A stretch of DNA of 64,000 nt, taken from positions 1-64,000 of the forward strand of contig CAXKVR010000463.1 in assembly GCA_964058845.1 (NCBI GenBank), given 5' to 3'. Of this stretch, positions 59,130-64,000 are shown in pieces (position 1 is the first letter of the stretch; every line of letters begins with the position of its first letter). Both the position numbers and the translations under genes were made by a program. The DNA is from Carex sylvatica (lineage: Eukaryota; Streptophyta; Magnoliopsida; Poales; Cyperaceae). A model generated the notes under the pieces. The model saw nothing but the letters and a program-made list of their open reading frames with translations. It was not told the DNA's origin and searched no databases.

Positions 59130-61959
59130 ATGGCGTCTCTGATCGGGCCACCGGTGCTCTCCTCCCTCCGTTCCACCCAAGAAACCATCCAAGAAACCGC
59201 ACCTGATCCATTTATCGCCTTGCTCGATGCTGGCTTTGGTATAAATGCTCAAAGCGAAGAGCCAATAAGATGCCTCACTGAACAAGGCTCAGCCACCTTC
59301 CTCGCCTCTGGCAACCCTTGCGTTGACTTCTTCTTCCAGGTTGTCCCTGACACCCCTTCAACCAAAGTCACCAGCCTCTTAACGGCTGCATGGAAGCATG
59401 ACCCTTTGACTGCTTTGAAGCTCCTCTGCCATCTCCGAGGTGTGCGTGGGACTGGCAAGTCTGACAAGGAGCGGTTCTATGACGGTGCACTCTGGCTGCA
59501 CCGCAACCACCCAAAGACTTTAGCTTTGAATGTGGCATCTTTTGCGGAGTTCGGTTACATGAAGGATCTCTTGGAGATATTGTTCCGGCTTTTGCATGGA
59601 GATGATATTCGAGAAAAGATAAAGAATGAACTAAAGCAGCCTCAGGGTATCAAGAAATGTGTCAGCTCAGCCAAGTTCCACATCAAGATCATGAAGATGT
59701 TGAAGCGGAGGCAAGCGCGGGTATCTAATCTGACGTGGGCACAGGTAGCTAGTCTGCCCAAGAAAGCCACACTAGCTGATTACATTGCTGCCAAGTTTAT
59801 GGAGGTACTATGAGATCCTCAAGTTTTCTCTAAAATTTCCAATCTTTTATAATGAATGAAGGTCACCTTGTATATGGAATTCAAAATTAGACCTTATTAG
59901 ATTTAGACTCAAATTCAAGTTTAAAATTGCCTATTTAGGTTCTAGCTAGTATCATACAAATACAATCCGTTCGAGGGTATACAAAGAACCATATTATCTT
60001 AATTTCAATCTCTCTTCAAACTGTTTTAGTTTAGTTTAATGACCGCATCCTAATCATCTAATTAATTAAGAAAGTTATTATTCAAAAATCGACTTTTCAT
60101 TTGCAAGATCTTTAATTTTGAACAAATCCCAAAATGTCAAGTAAAATCAGCAATCAATTCCTAATTAATTGATCTCCTCATTTTTTTAATCAGGCCGGAA
60201 TTGAACTTAATACAAAACCAAGTAACTGGGTTTCAAGAAAGCATTAGAATTTTGAAAACTTTCAGCCATGTTGAAAAATGAAGAAATTTACCAAAAAGAG
60301 CTATATACCAGAAATCTCAAGCGAAACCAAGTTTCTTCAAATTCAGCTTATATAACACAGATTTATTTTAGGAGAAAAGAGGAAGAGTTTACTCACACAA
60401 GTCATTTGATTCTCCTTAATCAGATATGAAAACAGAAAAGAGACTGGTGGCCATTGAATTTAATTTAATAAATTTCTGTTCAGCTCTTGAAGTTTCCAGC
60501 ATTTCTGTAGAAGAACAGTAATTTTTTAAAATAATGCCTAACAAATTTCAAAATGTTACAGGTTCAGAAAAAGAATTCAAGCAAGAAGTTTGAGCTGGCT
60601 GGTTCAGATCCAAAACTGGAATCCAATGAAAAAACTGTTAAAAAAAAGGTGTCACAGCCTAAGAATTTCAAGAAGCAGAGGAAGACGATATCTCTGGCCA
60701 AGAAGGCCCTTTCCGGGAACACAAAAGACTCAAAATATCGGTTCCTTTACGAAAGGGTTGCTGAGTTCTTTGCTGCCATGCTGGCATCTGATGTGAAGCA
60801 GCTAAATTCTGGAAAGATCCAGAAAATTGGTCTGGCGGCCAAGTGGTGTCCGTCTCTTGACAAGTCGTTCGACCGCTCCTTGCTCCTTTGTGAAGCCATT
60901 GCACGGCTTATGTTCCCTCGCAACTCTGATCCAGAATACGAATCCCTTGCTGAAGAGCACTATGTTTACCGGATCAGAAGACGACTGAGGAGAGAGGTTC
61001 TGGTGCCAATCCGGAAGGTTCTCGAGTTGCCCGAGGTGTACATGAGTGCGCAACAGTGGGCTGACCTGCCATACAGTCGTGTCGCCTCTGTGGCTATGAC
61101 GCGGTACAAGAAGCACTTCGAGAAGCATGATGAAGAGCGATTTGATGAGTACCTCTTAAAGGTTGAAGATGGGAAGGCAAAGATCTCAGCTGGTGCACTT
61201 CTCCCACATGAGATCGCTGCTCCCGCATATCGAGGTGAGGATGACAAGGTGGCAGAGCTTCAGTGGATACGAATGGTCGATGATTTGCTTCAAAAGGGAA
61301 CACTTTCAAATTGCATTGCCATGTGTGATGTGTCGGGTAGTATGACTGGGACCCCCATGGAAGTGTGTGTAGCTCTTGGAGTCCTTGTCTCTGAGCTCAG
61401 TGAGGAGCCATGGAAAGGGAAGGTTATCACATTCCATGAAAGGCCGTCAATCCAAATAATCCGGGGCGAGTCTTTGAAGGAAAAAATGCATTTTGTACAA
61501 AGCATGGATTGGGGATTAAGTACCAACTTCCAACAGGTGTTCGATCAGGTACTCGACACAGCGGTAGAAGCTCAGATTAAGCCAGAAGGGATGGTCAAAA
61601 GAGTGTTTGTTTTTTCTGACATGGAGTTTCACGCGGCTAGAGGAGAAGAATATCCTTGGTGTTTGGACGACAAAGACTACATAACACCGGAGCCTTGGGA
61701 AACAGATTATGAGGTAATATGTCAGAAGTTTGCGGCAAGAGGGTATGGTGATGTGGTACCAGAGATTGTGTTTTGGAATTTGAGAGACTCGAGATCGACA
61801 CCGGTAATGGCCAATCAGAAGGGAGTAGCACTTGTAAGCGGATTTTCGAAGAATTTGCTGAAACTTTTCTTGAAAGGGAAATCTGCGCCATCTCCTGAAG
61901 AGGTAATGATGGATGCGATTTCAGGCGAAGAGTATCAGAAGCTGGTTGTCTTTGATTAG
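59130..61959 (+). CDS. DUF2828 protein with vWA-like domain
   Basis: Two exons (59130-59804 and 60562-61959) give 690 aa. Exon 1 encodes the N-terminal helical region with the hallmark LCHLRGVRGTGKSDKERFYD. Exon 2 begins with a Lys/Ser-rich basic linker (about residues 226-275), then KWCPSLDKSFDRSLLLCEAIAR, and ends in a von Willebrand A-like domain with the metal-site motif DVSGSM (481-486). Family knowledge: DUF2828 is common in plants and giant viruses, is related in layout to Ro/TROVE proteins, and has no settled function; RNA or ligand binding is inference. The start is the first ATG, giving the family's usual beginning MAS(L)IGPP. Both exons are open, and length is in the normal 650-700 range. 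The intron (757 bp) holds no visible element. Confidence 0.92.
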
Positions 61960-62675
61960 GGAATTTGTTAGCTAAACAGATTAGTTACCTTTTGTTGTTC
62001 TTCTTTTTTTCTTTTTGTTGTTAATATCTTTACTTTGGTATATTACTGAAACCCATGTCAGTGCCTATGATTTCCTAAGTGTGACTGTTTGATCGATTAG
62101 ATGCAATATAAATGAATAATTGGAAAAATTGGGGCTATATAAAAAAAATAGGAATAAATAATTACATTTTTTAATTTATTTTTTACTATTTTTTAGATAG
62201 TCTAGCATTGTTAGATCAGGTGATTTTCTATCTAGCTAAAAAATATTATAAAGATCACAGAAAATGTAAATTGTGATTTCGAAGTACATTTTCATATTAA
62301 CATCATTTTGAACGGTTTGATTGATTATTTGAATTCAGAATACGAATATTTTAATTCATAGCACAGACCTATGTGCACGATGCAAAGTACAGTAGCCTCA
62401 TTCTTTGTTTTTTTTATTAGTTGGTCTTAAGTTTAATAAATATATGTTAGAATGTATTTTTAGATGAACCGTGAGCAAACCATATAGTTTGATTATTTGA
62501 ATTGTAATTATTGTTTTGTATATTTTTTGAAGTTTCTTTGTTCAGTACTCAAATGGAAAATCTAATGCACATAAGTGTTATTTTGTTTAAATGAATAATA
62601 TTCAGAGAGAAATTAAATTATTGCAATCCATCCAGAGAATTAACAGTAATTAAATTTAGTGATGCATAGTTACTG
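61960..62675. other. Intergenic, 3' flank of DUF2828 gene
   Basis: It begins with a T-rich 3' UTR-like region. Nothing else is recognised. Confidence 0.55.
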
Positions 62676-62683
62676 TCCTTGTA

Positions 62684-62804
62684 AGGATTTTTTTTTGAAA
62701 ACTTTCGCAAAAACTGTAAAGTCGTGAAGGAGAATCAAACTCTCGATCTTTAGATATAACAATTTTAAAACTTTTTTCTAACCAATTGTGCTACCTCCCC
62801 TTTC
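62684..62804 (-). mobile_element. tRNA-derived SINE
   Basis: Read on the minus strand, GGTAGCACAATTGGTTAGA resembles an RNA polymerase III A box and GAGAGTTTGATTCTCC a B box, about 50 bp apart, as in a tRNA gene. A short body and an A-rich tail follow (T-rich on the plus strand at 62688-62699). A direct repeat TCCTTGTA flanks it (62676-62683 and 62805-62812). It is too diverged from a cloverleaf to be a tRNA gene. Confidence 0.75.
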
Positions 62805-63019
62805 TCCTTGTACTGATATGTTGAAGCCAGTTTCATACTGACTGGTTGCACGGACAACTTTTTTTTTGGCATATGAGCTCTTTTTTGGATACACAAGCTT
62901 TTCGGATTACTTAATTTCTGATATCATTATCTAAATCTCAATTCAAACTTCGTAATTTTCGTATCTGGAGACGTGTTTCTGTTATCCGACTACAGCACAA
63001 CGCAACCTACGAGCAGGAA

Positions 63020-63374
63020 CAGGGGCGGACCTAGCATGTAACAGGGAGGGCAGCCTCCTCCCTCTCTGAATTTTGAGTTTTAGTGATGATTTTGTCTCTC
63101 TTTGGAAATTTTTTTGCCCCCCTTCTGAATGTTTGATTTGTAATGCAGATTAAATTCAGTATTAAAATCAAAATAAATTTCTTGAATTATGATTAGGAAT
63201 TATAATTATAAATTAAAGTATCATAAATTAAAAGTTGAGCATTGAAAAATATAAGTCAAAATATTATTTTTTTATCAAGTACCCAATTAGTTAATGATTT
63301 TAAATTCGATTAGCTATTTAAACCCGATTCGATATTTTTTGCCCTCATTGATGAAAATCCTGGATCTGTCCTGA
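63020..63374 (-). mobile_element. GGGGYGGATCC MITE, copy 4
   Basis: The ends CAGGGGCGGACCTAG and (inverted) CAGGACAGATCCAGGATTTTC. The interior is the reverse complement of 44300-44651 (TTTGATTTGTAATG, AAAATCAAAATAAATTTCTTG). The 8-bp flanks are only weakly similar. Confidence 0.82.
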
Positions 63375-64000
63375 GTAGGTGTTGTGAATTTTAGGAATAT
63401 TTATTTTTTGACAAAATCATACACAAATGTTTTAAATTTATAAACCTAAAAACACAAAGTAGATTAATTGCAAACGCACAATCTATCATTGTAGTAATGA
63501 GGTATTGAGCCAAAAACTAAGGCAATTGTAATTATCACTTAAACTAAATTAAAATTAAATAAAGTGCAAGTAATTAAAAAGGAGGATTTTGTTGCAAAGT
63601 AACTAAGTGTGAGTTCAATATCCAAAGCAGTTGGTTTGTAACAAGAAATTAAATCAAATGTAAATAAAAAAGTGTTTGTAATCAAGATAACAAGGTCTAA
63701 AGACTTTTGGTCTACAATCACTTGGTCAATTTATTTACTTTTGGAGTTCTCTAAATTCATATCACGTCTTGATGAAAATTCCAACTAGGTTGTTCTATTT
63801 CGAGTTCCTACAACTACCTTTCACAATTACTGCTAATGTACCTCTTAATTCGGGCTCTCATCCACTTAATTGGGTTATTTAACATGAAGCATCTACTACT
63901 ATTACTCGGTACTGTATTTAGTTATATGATTCCGAGAGTAGATCCGAATCCATTCAACCTTATCTAAACCCTAAGATGATTTGTGTACAATGAAAGTATT
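63375..64000. other. Intergenic edge of window, possible LTR sequence
   Basis: No gene. The text (for example ACAAGGTCTAAAGACTTTTGGTCTACAATCAC) has the flavour of a reverse-oriented plant gypsy LTR like the one at 10042-11963, but no terminus is inside the window. Confidence 0.3.

Noticed and set aside
62684..62804. tRNA gene
   Set aside because: A- and B-box-like sequences are present, but the stems needed for a cloverleaf do not form and an A-rich tail with flanking repeats indicates a SINE.
1..64000. CRISPR arrays, bacterial operons, organellar insertions or integrated virus
   Set aside because: No direct repeat-spacer arrays, polycistronic layout, chloroplast/mitochondrial genes or viral domain sets were seen; the tandem 177-bp units are a transposon-borne satellite-like array.

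Overview
The window is nuclear DNA of a flowering plant. It is AT-rich and has spliced genes with GT-AG introns, plant-specific families (F-box/DUF295, GDSL esterase, UTR5-type nucleotide-sugar transporters, DUF2828, DUF674), Ty1/copia and LINE retrotransposons, and many MITEs. The species cannot be fixed from this stretch. No viral, bacterial or organellar block was seen.

Layout. 1-4.9 kb is repeats: a 3-kb foldback element with another repeat nested in it, then degenerate repeats and a MITE just upstream of the first gene. 4.99-6.18 kb is an intact F-box/DUF295 gene (+), followed by a decayed DUF295-like remnant. 8.14-14.34 kb is a decayed copia element with 141-bp LTRs and a 5-bp target duplication, split by a 1.9-kb solo LTR. 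15.2-21.2 kb holds two tandem, intact 11-exon genes (-) for UDP-galactose transporter 5-like proteins (330 and 341 aa). 21.4-30.2 kb is transposon-rich: a Mutator-like element, an interspersed repeat family, a hAT MITE and a 1.8-kb hAT-like element. 30.25-37.75 kb is a broken L1-type LINE whose ORF1 is split by a 1.5-kb Mutator-like element with TIRs of about 350 bp. 38.5-43.4 kb holds a MITE and two large foldback elements, one carrying head-to-head arrays of a 177-bp repeat.

43.70-47.55 kb is the most unusual gene. Ten exons splice into one 508-aa frame joining a DEAD-box helicase N-domain, whose ATPase motifs are all altered, to an FCP1-like HAD phosphatase domain. 48.3 kb has a DUF674 fragment. 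48.71-51.25 kb is an intact five-exon GDSL esterase/lipase (-), with a GDSL remnant about 1 kb beyond its start. 55.28-56.14 kb is a two-exon gene (-) for a small secreted six-cysteine protein. 59.13-61.96 kb is an intact two-exon DUF2828/vWA gene (+). The last 2 kb contain a tRNA-derived SINE and another hAT-type MITE.

Apart from the tandem transporter pair, the genes share no evident pathway. Most of the window's structure comes from nested transposons, many with readable target duplications. Gene models were built by hand from splice signals and family similarity; no database or transcript check was possible.
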